Origin: Candidatus Limivivens intestinipullorum
Lineage (GTDB): Bacteria > Bacillota > Clostridia > Lachnospirales > Lachnospiraceae
NCBI GenBank assembly: GCA_018711185.1
Contig: DVIQ01000043.1
Span: 49,387 to 113,386, forward strand
Direction: 5' to 3'
Length of the DNA stretch: 64,000 nt
Part shown: positions 10,148-18,775 of the stretch, one piece after another
How positions within the stretch are numbered: the first letter of the stretch is position 1
Layout: the number at the start of each line of letters is the position of its first letter
Notes under the pieces: model-generated
What the model was told of the DNA's origin: nothing
The model's input: only the letters and a program-made list of their open reading frames with translations
Databases searched by the model: none
Translations under genes and position numbers: made by a program

Positions 10148-11166
10148 ACGTCCACTCCCTTTTCTCCTGCCCAAACAGCGCCGATGCGGTACGGCGTCTC
10201 GCCGGCGGCGCGCACTGCCTGGAAAGCTTTCTCCACATCCTGCTCATCCACGGCAATCACCAGACCGATACCCATGTTGAAGGTATTGTACATGATCTTT
10301 TCCTCGATCTCGCCTTTTTCCGCCAGCATCCGGAAAATCGCGGGAACCTCGTAGCTGTCCTTTTTAATCACTGCCCGGACTCCCTCCGGAAGCATTCTGG
10401 GGACATTCTCATAGAAACCGCCGCCGGTAATATGGCTGCAGCCCTTTACCCGCACTCCGGCTTCCTTTAACATCCGCATGGTCTTCACGTAAATCTTCGT
10501 GGGCTCCAAAAGAGCCTCTCCCAGGGTTCTCCCCAACTCCTCGTGGTAGGTATCCAGCGTCTCCTTATCCATGGAGAACACCTTTCTCACCAGGGAGAAG
10601 CCGTTGCTGTGCACCCCTGAGGAGGCAATGCCGATGAGCGCGTCGCCGGGCCGGATGTCCGCTCCGGTAATCAGATCCTTCTGATCCACAACGCCCACGG
10701 CAAAGCCTGCCAGGTCATACTCGTCCTCCGGGTAAAAGCCCGGCATCTCCGCCGTCTCGCCGCCGATGAGAGCGGCACCGGATTGGGCGCAGCCCTCGGC
10801 GACTCCCTTTACGATCAACGCGATTTTTTCGGGTATATTTTTCCCGCATGCGATATAATCCAGGAAAAACAAGGGCTCCCCTCCCGCGCAGGCTATATCG
10901 TTTACGCACATAGCCACGCAGTCGATTCCCACCGTGTCATGCCGGTCCATCAGGAACGCCAGCTTCAGCTTTGTGCCGACTCCGTCCGTACCGGAAACCA
11001 GCGTGGGATGCTCCATATTCTTAAACGCGTCCATGGAAAAGGCGCCGGAAAATCCGCCGATGTTCGTCAGCACCTCCGGCCTCATGGTCTTTTTAATATG
11101 CTCCTTCATGAGCTCAACGGACTTATAGCCCGCTTCAATATCAACGCCTGCTTTTTTGTAATCCAT
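10141..11166 (-). CDS. purM: phosphoribosylformylglycinamidine cyclo-ligase PurM
   Basis: PurM closes the imidazole ring to form aminoimidazole ribonucleotide using ATP. The 341-residue protein has the family signatures [33 protein letters not shown] and HITGGGF. Its length is standard. It lies downstream of purE with a 116-base gap that contains a stem-loop near 11260-11280, and upstream of purN, which it overlaps by 7 bases. Confidence 0.97.
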   Translation of the reverse strand: MDYKKAGVDIEAGYKSVELMKEHIKKTMRPEVLTNIGGFSGAFSMDAFKNMEHPTLVSGTDGVGTKLKLAFLMDRHDTVGIDCVAMCVNDIACAGGEPLFFLDYIACGKNIPEKIALIVKGVAEGCAQSGAALIGGETAEMPGFYPEDEYDLAGFAVGVVDQKDLITGADIRPGDALIGIASSGVHSNGFSLVRKVFSMDKETLDTYHEELGRTLGEALLEPTKIYVKTMRMLKEAGVRVKGCSHITGGGFYENVPRMLPEGVRAVIKKDSYEVPAIFRMLAEKGEIEEKIMYNTFNMGIGLVIAVDEQDVEKAFQAVRAAGETPYRIGAVWAGEKGVDVC

Positions 11167-11282
11167 GCTCTCCTCCTAAACCTTTGCAGCCTTTTCGAAC
11201 CCGCTTTCTCTGATACCGGTCACTCTCTGGCCGGCAACGGGCAATCCGGCATTCCGAGTCCGCTTCGCGAAGCCGGACCGCC

Positions 11283-11792
11283 TTACTTGTTCATGTATTC
11301 CTTATAGCCTACCTGGGCAAGACGCTCCGCCTTTGCCTCCACCTGCTTTTTCAGTTTTTCCGAATACGCCTTCAGACGGTCCAGAAGCGCGGGATCTGAG
11401 GTGGCCAGAATCTTGGCCGCCAGAAGACCGGCGTTGGCTCCGCCGTTTATGGCAACCGTGGCAACGGGAATCCCGGAAGGCATCTGAACAATGGAGTAGA
11501 GTGAATCCCGGCCTCCCAGAGAGGTGGTGTGCATGGGGATTCCGATTACCGGCATGGGGAAAATCGCGGCACACATACCCGGCAGATGCGCAGCCATGCC
11601 CGCTCCGGCGATAATCACCTTAAAGCCCTTGGACTCCGCGGACTTCGCGTATTCAAAAAACACATCCGGTTCCCGGTGAGCGGAGATAATCGTCATCTCA
11701 TAATCTACTCCCAGCTCTTCCAAAATATCGGCCGCCTTGGCCATCACAGGCATATCCGAATCGCTGCCCATTACAATTCCTACTTTTGCCAT
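11283..11792 (-). CDS. purE: N5-carboxyaminoimidazole ribonucleotide mutase PurE
   Basis: PurE isomerises N5-CAIR to CAIR. The 169-residue protein has the phosphate-binding GSDSDMPVM near residue 8, SAHREPD (about 42-48) and the AGMAAHLPG loop. It is class I. It is the first gene after the promoter at 11841-11869 and therefore leads the purE-M-N-D unit. A purK partner, usual when PurE is of this class, is not in the window. Confidence 0.96.
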   Translation of the reverse strand: MAKVGIVMGSDSDMPVMAKAADILEELGVDYEMTIISAHREPDVFFEYAKSAESKGFKVIIAGAGMAAHLPGMCAAIFPMPVIGIPMHTTSLGGRDSLYSIVQMPSGIPVATVAINGGANAGLLAAKILATSDPALLDRLKAYSEKLKKQVEAKAERLAQVGYKEYMNK

Positions 11793-11840
11793 TCTTTTTT
11801 TCCTCCATTGTTTCTTTTTTCATAACCTAACGACGGTTTC

Positions 11841-11869
11841 ATTATACTAAGGAACCCTTCCATTGTCAA
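11841..11869 (-). promoter_or_regulatory. promoter of the purine operon
   Basis: TTGACA (11864-11869) and TATAAT (11841-11846) are both consensus with a 17-base spacer on the minus strand. The leader to purE is only about 40 bases, too short for a purine riboswitch. No PurBox pair is obvious. Confidence 0.85.
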
Positions 11870-11899
11870 ACCATTCAGTTTTTTTCCTGCGGTTATTCT

Positions 11900-12033
11900 G
11901 TAACCGTTCAGCCCAGGTCTGCGCACATGCTGCGCGGGCCGTAAGAACGTGATTCAGGAGTGCAAAATCCCATCGCCGCAGGCGATTTTAAATAGATTTT
12001 GCATGGAACGGTTCAGCAGAGCTGAACCGTTAC
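11900..12033 (-). repeat. family A composite element, full copy (minus orientation)
   Basis: Read on the minus strand it has the palindrome (GTAACGGTTCAGC, GCTGAACCG), a second hairpin (AAAATCGCC, GGCGATGGGATTTT), the spacer CTCCTGAATCACGTTCTTACGG-like, a third hairpin (GCGCAGCATGTGCGC) and the end GCTGAACGGTTAC. It matches 23628-23762 in all modules. The M29 aminopeptidase stop codon (12030-12032) lies in its terminal GTTAC. Confidence 0.8.
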
Positions 12034-14078
12034 AGCGGTTCGTTCAGCAGCTCCGTGCCGGGAAGAACGAATCGGCCATTTTCGATAATGGAGATTTCCC
12101 TTCCGTCCTCGCAGAGAACCCGGATATGATCCAGCTCGCTGTACGGGATCGTAATGTCCGTATGGCAGTTAAAGTATGCCTTCGCGGTATCCTCATCCCT
12201 GAGCCTGGATACCTCGTTGTCCTTTGCCACGATCTCCTTTCCGTCGGGATTGTGGAGTACCGTATCCTCGTCCCAGCTGTAGCAGGTATCGCCCACCGCG
12301 AAATGGGGACCCATCTTCTCCGCGATGAGAATGGGCAGCTTGTCGCCGATCCCGTACTTTCTGGCAGCCGCGTAGGCTGTGGTGTTCGTTCCGATGGCAA
12401 ATTCTCCCATAGGAAGGGTATCGTGATGCGCCAGAATATTTTCCCGAATATAGTCCTTATTTTCTTTTTCATTCGAAAAATTGGTACAGGTATAATCCCG
12501 AATCATCCCATCCTCAAAGGTCAGCTCCAGGTTTTTGTAGTCAAGCTGCCCCAGATAAACCTGGGTCACATGGAGAATGCCCGCGGTTCCTGCAAGAACC
12601 GGGGAGGTAAACACTTCCCCTACGGGGATATTTACGTCCGCCACGCAGTTTTCAAAAATCGTCTCCTTTTCCGGATTCTGCAGCCGCCAAAGCCGCACCG
12701 TCAGATCCGTGCGGTTCTCTTTGCTTCCTTTTATATGCACCGCGTATCCCTGATCCAGGGCATCGATGATGGTTTGCTGAACTCTCTGGTAGAGCCGGTA
12801 ATCCAGGGTATTGATCCGGATAATCTCCCGGAAAATCTCCGGAAACTCCGGGCCGATTTCCGGTATGGGAAAAGCGATAATCGTAAAGCTGCGCTCCTGG
12901 GGCAGAATGTACTTTTTCGTAATCGCCCCTGCCTCGTTGTCATAGGATACGGACAGTTTCTGCTGTTTTTCCGACAGATGGTAGGCCGCTTCCTTCACCT
13001 GGGGCGAAAAGGGCTTTTCCCCGAAAATTTCCAGCACCGCCGGGCCCGCGTGTACCCGGGCCAAATCCTTATACTGCTCATAGGCTGTGCGCAGTACGCC
13101 GAGCTTGCGCTCCGCGAAGGCGCCGTCCAGATAAACCGCGTTATCCGCCCGGTGGTCGTAATCATACTGTTTGTTGGGATTTCCGCCGTAATAGCCGTTT
13201 CTGGACGGAAGGCACTTATTGATGCTGTTGGCCGCCGCCCGGTAAATAACCGGCGCCAAGCCCATCTTTTCAAAATTCTCCACGGCTCTGCGGATCATCC
13301 GCTCAAACCCCAGCACATAGCGGATATTCACCGTCTTTTTCTTCGAGAGATCCTTTCCCGCCACCTCAAAACCAATGCGAAAGCCCTCGGTATAAGTATC
13401 CGCCATGAGATTTATGGTCTCCTGGGGAAGACTGTTGAGGAAACGGGCGGTTTCCAGCTCGTTTTCCGACACATACTCTCCGTATTTGTAAAGATACCGC
13501 AGATCCGTCAGATCCTCCCCGCAGATAATCTTCTTCGCGAAGTCGAGGGACGGATCCAGAACCTCACGGGTCCGGTACGTCACGGTCAGATCACTGTTGT
13601 CGCTGATAAACCAGTAAAGGATCTGCTGGATCTGTTTATAGGAAGGAATCTCCTCCTCAAAGGCATTGTAAACCTCGATAAAGGTCTCCGCCAGGATCGT
13701 CATGTCCTCCATCCTCTGCTCAAAGGCAAAGACGATCATTCCCCGAAGCTCTGTGTACAAAAAGCTCAAAATCCTGCCGTGGACTTCTCCCAGCGTTTTC
13801 ACCGCGTACTCCGGATTTCCGTAGCTGGTCTCATAATGCTCCGGCAGAATGTCCTCATACAAACGCCGGTTCTGCTCCTGCCACTGCTCTAATGTATAAG
13901 CAGCGGTCTCCCCCGAGGCAAGGGCCTTTGCCGTCTCATCCATCATCCCGATAAACGCTGCCATCTTTGCAAAATATTCCCGGAAAGGCTCCCGGACCTT
14001 TTCCTCGGCGCCGATCTCCCGGATACGGTCCATGGCAAGCCCGTACCGCTCCTGAATCAGTTCTTCGTATTCCTGCAT
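12030..14078 (-). CDS. M29 family aminopeptidase with long N-terminal extension
   Basis: Metalloaminopeptidase of the AmpS/PepS (M29) type, which removes N-terminal residues from peptides. M29 enzymes are usually about 400 residues; this one has 682, and the first 280 or so residues are a helical extension without a recognised fold. The catalytic half shows EVFTSP, LPMGEFAIGTN and IAEKMGPHFAVGDT, where the family's Glu, His and Asp metal ligands sit. It follows the HD phosphohydrolase after 6 bases with a good AAAGGAG site. The stop codon comes from an adjacent repeat. Related long forms are common in Lachnospiraceae; this is from memory. Confidence 0.88.
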   Translation of the reverse strand: MQEYEELIQERYGLAMDRIREIGAEEKVREPFREYFAKMAAFIGMMDETAKALASGETAAYTLEQWQEQNRRLYEDILPEHYETSYGNPEYAVKTLGEVHGRILSFLYTELRGMIVFAFEQRMEDMTILAETFIEVYNAFEEEIPSYKQIQQILYWFISDNSDLTVTYRTREVLDPSLDFAKKIICGEDLTDLRYLYKYGEYVSENELETARFLNSLPQETINLMADTYTEGFRIGFEVAGKDLSKKKTVNIRYVLGFERMIRRAVENFEKMGLAPVIYRAAANSINKCLPSRNGYYGGNPNKQYDYDHRADNAVYLDGAFAERKLGVLRTAYEQYKDLARVHAGPAVLEIFGEKPFSPQVKEAAYHLSEKQQKLSVSYDNEAGAITKKYILPQERSFTIIAFPIPEIGPEFPEIFREIIRINTLDYRLYQRVQQTIIDALDQGYAVHIKGSKENRTDLTVRLWRLQNPEKETIFENCVADVNIPVGEVFTSPVLAGTAGILHVTQVYLGQLDYKNLELTFEDGMIRDYTCTNFSNEKENKDYIRENILAHHDTLPMGEFAIGTNTTAYAAARKYGIGDKLPILIAEKMGPHFAVGDTCYSWDEDTVLHNPDGKEIVAKDNEVSRLRDEDTAKAYFNCHTDITIPYSELDHIRVLCEDGREISIIENGRFVLPGTELLNEPL

Positions 14079-14084
14079 TTTTTG

Positions 14085-14711
14085 TCACTCCTTTTTGTCA
14101 AACGGATCATCGGCCTTTTCCTGACAGCCGCGGATGTTCCCGTTTTCCACATTTTTTTGGATCCGCCCTCTGGCGTATTCCCAAAGGATCTTGGAGCCCT
14201 CCGGCGTATGAACGTTTCTGGCCAGAATACGCGCTTCCTCCACCTGATGCTCTCTCCAGGAGCGCCCGCCGGAGGCATCGTTTAAAAGCACCGGCTGAAT
14301 TTTATCCAGGGTATTGGCAAATTTCGCTTCCGGCGTTGTGCCCCCCTCAAATTCATCCCAGAGGCCCCGCATCCACACGGCCTGATCCTCCGGCAGAAGT
14401 CGGAAAATCCGCTCTGCTGCCGCAAGCTCCCGCTGTCGTTTATCGGCGTTCCCGGCCTCATCGTAGGCATAGGTGTCTCCCGCGTCGATCTCCACCAGAT
14501 CATGAACTAGCACCATGGCCATGGTGCGCCCTACATCAATCTTCTCATTTGCGTACTCCGACAGAATGGCGCACATCAACGCCAGATGCCAGGAATGCTC
14601 CGCGTCGTTTTCCTTCCGGCTTCCGTCCGCCAGATAGGTCTGCCGGACAATCTCCTTGCTTTTATCCGCTTCCAGAAGGAAGCGCATCTGCTGTTCCAAA
14701 CGCTCGTTCAT
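14085..14711 (-). CDS. HD domain phosphohydrolase (YfbR/HDDC2-like)
   Basis: The 208-residue protein has the HD metal set: H in NDAEHSWHLA, HD in LVHDLVEIDAGDTYAYD and a later D in LDKIQPVL. That order is typical of 5'-deoxynucleotidases of the YfbR/HDDC2 group, which dephosphorylate dNMPs. The exact substrate is inferred. It lies in a compact minus-strand run with two membrane proteins upstream and the M29 peptidase 6 bases downstream. Confidence 0.85.
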   Translation of the reverse strand: MNERLEQQMRFLLEADKSKEIVRQTYLADGSRKENDAEHSWHLALMCAILSEYANEKIDVGRTMAMVLVHDLVEIDAGDTYAYDEAGNADKRQRELAAAERIFRLLPEDQAVWMRGLWDEFEGGTTPEAKFANTLDKIQPVLLNDASGGRSWREHQVEEARILARNVHTPEGSKILWEYARGRIQKNVENGNIRGCQEKADDPFDKKE

Positions 14712-14766
14712 ATCGTTTTCCCTCCCTCCTGCGGACGGCGGCGCCTCTTTGGTAAATCCATTGAAG

Positions 14767-15084
14767 TCAAGACACCCCGATCAGGATAATAAAGATCCAG
14801 ATAACCAGCAAAAAAGCGTTCAGGATCGATCCCGCCTTGGAAAAGGAATGGAGAAGGTGCTTATCCCGAAAGCTTAAAAGGCCTGTCACCAGGCCGCATA
14901 CAGAGAGCACCGCCGAGGTAAATCCAAAGGAACCAAGATACAGTCCTCCGTTTCCCTTCTCATACCATGCCAGCCAGCCCATCACCAGCAGAATCAGCAG
15001 GGACAGAATTCCCAGCACAGTGGAGGTGATGCCGCCCTGGGCCTGGCGGTTTTCCGAAAATGTATAGGTTTTTTTCTTACTCAT
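14767..15084 (-). CDS. small multi-span membrane protein
   Basis: The 105-residue product (start MSKKKTYTFSENRQAQGG, AAGGAGG upstream) has three hydrophobic segments: GILSLLILLVMGWLAWY, LYLGSFGFTSAVLSVCGLVTGLL and ILNAFLLVIWIFIILIGV. It resembles a conserved clostridial domain of unknown function (possibly DUF6142, from memory). Its start lies inside the end of the VanZ gene, an 8-base overlap that suggests coupling. Function unknown. Confidence 0.7.
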   Translation of the reverse strand: MSKKKTYTFSENRQAQGGITSTVLGILSLLILLVMGWLAWYEKGNGGLYLGSFGFTSAVLSVCGLVTGLLSFRDKHLLHSFSKAGSILNAFLLVIWIFIILIGVS

Positions 15085-15538
15085 AAAGCCTCCTTCTGAC
15101 TCCATTGCATATGGCAAACAGCAAAAACCCTGTGATCCCTCCCAGGGTGTTCAGGATCATATCGTCCACATCGAAGCTCCCAACCCGGAACATAAGCTGG
15201 AAGCACTCCATCAGAAAGCTGAATTCCAGGCTCAGAAGCCCGATTCGGAAAAATCCTCTGGTGTGCCGGTTAAGCACCGGCAGAATCGCCCCGAAAGGCA
15301 CAAAGGCCAGGACATTCCCGGCCAGGTTCAAGAGAACCGCGGAAGTTCCCAGCGTTTCACGGTTATTCCAGAAGCGCATAATTTCTTTCATGGGTTCCAG
15401 ATTATAACGGTAGCCCCGGTCTTCGATGGCCCTGCCAAATCCCTCTGCAAAGAACAGAAAGTATCCAAGGGCCAAAAGATACAGCAGAAAAAGCACCGTA
15501 CTCATGACCCTGATTTTTTTCTTCGTTTTTAATTCCAT
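15077..15538 (-). CDS. VanZ family membrane protein
   Basis: A 153-residue integral membrane protein with four to five spans and the VanZ pattern: NLEPMKEIMRFWNN, LNLAGNVLAFVPFGAILP, SLEFSFLMECFQLMFRVGSFDVDDMILNTLGG split along two helices. VanZ was named for low-level teicoplanin resistance, but most chromosomal copies have no proven role. No other glycopeptide-resistance gene is nearby. Confidence 0.88.
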   Translation of the reverse strand: MELKTKKKIRVMSTVLFLLYLLALGYFLFFAEGFGRAIEDRGYRYNLEPMKEIMRFWNNRETLGTSAVLLNLAGNVLAFVPFGAILPVLNRHTRGFFRIGLLSLEFSFLMECFQLMFRVGSFDVDDMILNTLGGITGFLLFAICNGVRRRLYE

Positions 15539-15583
15539 AAATTCGTCTGACCTTCCGGCGTTTGGCGCCGCGGCAGGCGGCAG

Positions 15584-15736
15584 TTATATAAGAACATTGT
15601 TTTTTCCCTTTAAGAGCTTTCCCCCGTAAACGATCATCAGAATGCCGCAGGCAAGTCCTGCCGCCGCTATAACGATCCCTGTAACAAGGCTGGCTGTCCC
15701 CGCGCTTTTCATAGTTTTGTACAGTCCTTCATTCAC
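15584..15736 (-). CDS. 50-residue small membrane protein
   Basis: A short frame starting at GTG (15736) with a strong AAGGAGGAGTT site immediately upstream. The peptide begins NEGLYKTMKSAGTASLVTG, continues with a hydrophobic helix (IVIAAAGLACGILMIVYGG) and ends KLLKGKNNVLI. A start codon with an excellent ribosome binding site, one clean membrane helix and a basic tail make it likely to be translated. Similar tiny proteins with a GG-KLLKxK ending are known to me from other Lachnospiraceae. Function unknown. It is upstream of the VanZ gene on the same strand. Confidence 0.65.
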   Translation of the reverse strand: MNEGLYKTMKSAGTASLVTGIVIAAAGLACGILMIVYGGKLLKGKNNVLI

Positions 15737-15762
15737 AGGCAACTCCTCCTTTATGATTTTCT

Positions 15763-15791
15763 GTAACAGTTCAGCCTTGCTGAACCGTTAC
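15763..15791. repeat. TTCAGC/GCTGAA palindrome (family A core)
   Basis: GTAACAGTTCAGC and GCTGAACCGTTAC pair around two bases, between pyrE and the small membrane protein. It ends 10 bases from the pyrE stop codon and could act as the 3' hairpin of pyrE, although no T-run follows. Confidence 0.75.
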
Positions 15792-15801
15792 CGATTTTCA
15801 G

Positions 15802-16476
15802 CTATTCTGCCCCATACTGCCGGTAGTATGCGTCCATGGCAGCCTTGATCTCGTCATTGATAATAATTTTTCCCCGGTAAGGCTTATTGTAGAGGTGCTC
15901 CACTACCTCCTCCATGGTAACAATCGCCGTGGTCTCAATGCCGTATTTCTCCGTAATTTCCGCCAGAGCGCTTTTCGTCCCCTGCCCTCTCTCCATGCGG
16001 TCAACGGATACCACAAGACCAAGCAAATCGATTTTTCCCTGGGCCTTGAGAATCGGCATGGTCTCCTGAATGGAAGTGCCGGCCGTGGTAACGTCTTCGA
16101 TAATAACCACCCGGTCCCCATCCTGAATGGGGCTTCCCAGAAGAATCCCTTTATCGCCGTGATCCTTAATCTCCTTACGGTTCGAGCAGTACCGGATATC
16201 CCGGTCATAGAACTCGCTGATCGCCATCGTCGTGGCCACAGACAGAGGAATCCCCTTGTACGCCGGGCCGAACAGAACGTCAAAGTCCAGTCCGAACTTG
16301 TCGCTGATGGCTTTCGCGTAGTATTCTCCCAGACGGCGAAGCTGGGTGCCTGTGCGGTAAAAGCCGGTGTTCACGAAAAACGGTGTCTTCCGCCCGCTCT
16401 TTGTCACGAAATCTCCGAATTTCAAAACCTGACAGTCCACCATAAACTCGATAAATTCCCGTTTGTATTGTTCCAT
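15802..16476 (-). CDS. pyrE: orotate phosphoribosyltransferase PyrE
   Basis: PyrE condenses orotate with PRPP to give orotidine monophosphate. The 224-residue product opens MEQYKREFIEFMV and has the PRPP-binding motif VVIIEDVTTAGTS and the loop KDHGDKG. The start at 16476 is the usual family start. It lies 480 bases from pyrD, separated by a decayed gene, and appears to be read from its own promoter (16560-16589), with a repeat-derived hairpin in its leader. Confidence 0.96.
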   Translation of the reverse strand: MEQYKREFIEFMVDCQVLKFGDFVTKSGRKTPFFVNTGFYRTGTQLRRLGEYYAKAISDKFGLDFDVLFGPAYKGIPLSVATTMAISEFYDRDIRYCSNRKEIKDHGDKGILLGSPIQDGDRVVIIEDVTTAGTSIQETMPILKAQGKIDLLGLVVSVDRMERGQGTKSALAEITEKYGIETTAIVTMEEVVEHLYNKPYRGKIIINDEIKAAMDAYYRQYGAE

Positions 16477-16501
16477 ATTCCCAATCCTTTCTGCGCGTTT
16501 G

Positions 16502-16549
16502 TTTGCAAAAATCCATTTGAAATCGCCTCCGCGATGGGATTTTCGCACT
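16502..16549. repeat. solo hairpin 2 of the family A composite
   Basis: TTTGCAAAAATCCATTTGA, AATCGCC, GCGATGGGATTTTCGCAC: this is the second module of the composite seen at 23649-23701 and 33405-33450, present here without its flanking palindromes. It lies in the 5' leader of pyrE and would be transcribed as a stem-loop. Confidence 0.7.
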
Positions 16550-16559
16550 TTTCTTTCCC

Positions 16560-16589
16560 ATTCTACCACAGGTGCTTCGGATTTGTCAG
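16560..16589 (-). promoter_or_regulatory. pyrE promoter
   Basis: CTGACA (16584-16589) and TAGAAT (16560-16565) with an 18-base spacer on the minus strand. This would place pyrE transcription start inside or just before the repeat-derived hairpin. A short palindrome (CATACATGTATG, 16611-16622) lies just upstream. Confidence 0.6.
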
Positions 16590-16596
16590 CATACAT

Positions 16597-16896
16597 TCAT
16601 AAAACTTCCACCATACATGTATGCTTTTTTGTTTTTCTGTTATACGAAATCCCTACCGCCAGAATTCGTCCGGTACACTTTGGCGGTTCTCCCAGCCTTC
16701 CCTGAAACTTCAGCTGCGCAAACAGACGGCTGCTGTCCTTTCCTTTGCCGAAAAAAGAGGCAATCATACTGGCCATCCTGCTCTCCACCAGAGGAAGCAG
16801 CTCCAGAAGCATTTCGGATTTGTCCACAAAATACATGGCGGCGGCTTCTTCCGCAAACAAACCGTATGGGGCTTTGCTGTTTAAATAAACGCCCAT
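16597..16896 (-). pseudogene. remnant of an AAA-ATPase-like / PD-(D/E)XK nuclease family gene
   Basis: A 99-codon open frame that I read as a deleted relic. The start MGVYLNSKAPYGLF, MYFVDKSEMLLELLPL fits the N-terminus of the AAA-ATPase-like family (MGxYLNP, YVDKxxxI). The family's Walker A segment (RPRRFGKT) is missing; the text jumps to RMASMIASFFGKGKDSS, which normally follows it, and then to GRILAVGISYNRKTKKH, which belongs to the extreme C-terminal PD-(D/E)XK nuclease part. Intact members have about 500-550 residues. These genes are multi-copy in clostridia and their role is unclear. The relic separates pyrD from pyrE. Confidence 0.65.
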
Positions 16897-16954
16897 TTTA
16901 TGCGCACGCTCCTTTCAAAACCTTTCCGGATCTTTCGCCCTGGCCGCCCACCGG

Positions 16955-17890
16955 TTACAGATAAGAAACTTCCCGTCCCGGCTGGTCTTTCACGGCTCCG
17001 ATCAGCTCCCGTATGTCCGCGATTCCGTACCGCTCCATATACGTCTCGATTCCTTCCGCGATCTGAACCGTAGCGGAGGGATTATAGAAGTTCGCCGTTC
17101 CCACGGAAACCGCCGTGGCCCCTGCCAGGATAAACTCCAGCGCGTCCTCCGCCGTCTCGATGCCGCCCATACCGATAATGGGAATCGAGACCGCCTGGGC
17201 CGCCTGGTAAACCATACGCACAGCCACCGGCCGGATTGCCGGGCCGGACAGGCCGCCGGTGCGGTTTGACAGGGCGAACATTCTTTTATGGACGTCGATC
17301 TTCATGCCGGTCAGGGTATTGATCAGGGAGATGGCGTCCGCGCCGCCCGCCTGGGCCGCCCTGGCCGTCTCCGTAATATCCGTCACATTCGGACTTAATT
17401 TCATGATAACCGGCTGCTTTGCCACGGCCTTCACCGCTCTGGTAATCTCCTCCACCGCCTTAGGGTTCTGTCCGAAGGCAATGCCACCCTCCTTTACATT
17501 CGGGCAGGAGATATTGATTTCCAGAAGATCCACCGGTTCATCCCCCAGCGCCTCCACAACCTGGCAGTAATCCTCCTTGCTTTTGCCGCAGACATTGACT
17601 ACCACCTTCGTATCAAAACCTGCCAGAAACGGAAGGTCCCTTCTCCGGAACACCTCGATTCCCGGATTCTGAAGGCCGATGGCATTGAGCATGCCGGAGG
17701 CTGTCTCTGCCACCCTTGGCACCGGATTGCCCGGCCAGGGCACATTCGCCACGCCCTTGGTCACCACCGCGCCCAGACGGTTTAAATCCACCAGTTCGGC
17801 GTATTCCATACCGGAGCCAAAGGTCCCGGAAGCGGTCATAACGGGATTTTTCAGCTCGACTCCCGCGATTGTCACTTTCGTACTGATCAT
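16955..17890 (-). CDS. pyrD: dihydroorotate dehydrogenase, catalytic subunit PyrDB
   Basis: Class 1B flavoprotein that oxidises dihydroorotate to orotate with NAD+ through PyrK. The 311-residue barrel protein has ELKNPVMTASGTFGSGMEY, the active-site cysteine in NISCPNVKEGG, and the FMN phosphate sites IIGMGGIETAEDALEFILAGA. The neighbouring pyrK gene confirms the two-subunit type. Between pyrK and pyrD lies a palindromic repeat (17928-17963). Confidence 0.96.
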   Translation of the reverse strand: MISTKVTIAGVELKNPVMTASGTFGSGMEYAELVDLNRLGAVVTKGVANVPWPGNPVPRVAETASGMLNAIGLQNPGIEVFRRRDLPFLAGFDTKVVVNVCGKSKEDYCQVVEALGDEPVDLLEINISCPNVKEGGIAFGQNPKAVEEITRAVKAVAKQPVIMKLSPNVTDITETARAAQAGGADAISLINTLTGMKIDVHKRMFALSNRTGGLSGPAIRPVAVRMVYQAAQAVSIPIIGMGGIETAEDALEFILAGATAVSVGTANFYNPSATVQIAEGIETYMERYGIADIRELIGAVKDQPGREVSYL

Positions 17891-17927
17891 TGTTTCCTCC
17901 TCTTAACGCGCCCGCGGCGTCTTCCAG

Positions 17928-17963
17928 ATTCTATTCACGGCCCTTCGGTCCGTGAACAGCAAC
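17928..17963. repeat. family B palindrome in the pyrK-pyrD gap
   Basis: ATTCACGG and CCGTGAA pair around CCCTTCGGT, closely matching the palindrome at the end of the composite at 57067-57206. It ends 4 bases from the pyrK stop codon. It would form a hairpin in the pyr mRNA. Confidence 0.7.
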
Positions 17964-17966
17964 ATC

Positions 17967-18737
17967 CTAAACTTCCACTTCCGTGGCCAAAAAGACCGGT
18001 CCGTCTTTGCAGATGCGCTTATTTTTCACATGAGAATGGTCATCCGTCTCCGCCGATTTGCAGACGCATCCCAGGCAGGCGCCGACACCGCAGGCCATGC
18101 GCTCCTCCATGGAAATCCAGCACTCGATTCCCTTTTCCAGGGCATACTCCTTTAAAGCCCGAAGCATGGGGGTGGGGCCGCAGGCAAAAATCACATCCGC
18201 CTCCAGGTTCTGCTCCCGGATGGCGTCCAGCACCGTTCCCTTTGTGCCGATGCTTCCGTCCTCTGTGGCCACATACAGTTTCCCTGCCGCGCGAAGCTCC
18301 TGATCCAGAAACAGCGCGTCCCGGTATCCGGCCACGATCTGCTTCTTCCCTTGGATCTGTTTCGCCAGCTCTACAATAGGCGGAACGCCGATTCCGCCGC
18401 CGATCAGAAGGAGCTTCTTCTCCTCGCCTCCGCGTTCCAGGGGAAAACCGTTCCCCAGGGGGCCCAAAACTTCAATGGAGCCGCCGGCCGAAAGGCCGGA
18501 AAACTCCGCCGTTCCCTTTCCCGCGACCCGGTAGACCAACCTGATGGCTCCCTTCTCCCGGTCGATCTCGCAGATACTGATGGGTCTTGGCAAAAGACGG
18601 CTGTGGTCGTGACAGTACAAAGAAACAAACTGTCCCGGCGCCGCCGCTTCCGCGATTTCCTCTGCCCCAAGCCACAGGCTGTAAATGCCTTCTCCGATGC
18701 GCTCCTGGCTTATGATAGCTGCCGTTGTTTTCTTCAT
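17967..18737 (-). CDS. pyrK: dihydroorotate dehydrogenase electron transfer subunit PyrK
   Basis: PyrK carries FAD and a [2Fe-2S] cluster and passes electrons from PyrDB to NAD+. The 256-residue protein has the FAD-binding LLPRPISICEID, the NAD-binding LLLIGGGIGVPPIVELA, ACGPTPM and the cluster cysteines in ACGVGACLGCVCK with the last cysteine in KRICKDGP. The start at 18737 (MKKTTAA) is chosen from the family; a longer frame exists upstream. It follows pyrF after a gap with a strong hairpin. Confidence 0.95.
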   Translation of the reverse strand: MKKTTAAIISQERIGEGIYSLWLGAEEIAEAAAPGQFVSLYCHDHSRLLPRPISICEIDREKGAIRLVYRVAGKGTAEFSGLSAGGSIEVLGPLGNGFPLERGGEEKKLLLIGGGIGVPPIVELAKQIQGKKQIVAGYRDALFLDQELRAAGKLYVATEDGSIGTKGTVLDAIREQNLEADVIFACGPTPMLRALKEYALEKGIECWISMEERMACGVGACLGCVCKSAETDDHSHVKNKRICKDGPVFLATEVEV

Positions 18738-18775
18738 CTTACGCGTTTCTCCTGAATTATGAAATACTTTTCCCA

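Noticed and set aside
11793..11899. Purine riboswitch upstream of purE
   Set aside because: Only about 40 bases separate the promoter from the gene, too little for the aptamer and expression platform.
11949..13892. 647-codon plus-strand frame
   Set aside because: It is the antisense of the M29 aminopeptidase, which has clear family motifs and a good ribosome site.
15077..15538. Glycopeptide resistance locus based on VanZ
   Set aside because: No vanHAX, vanRS or related gene is present; stand-alone VanZ proteins are common.
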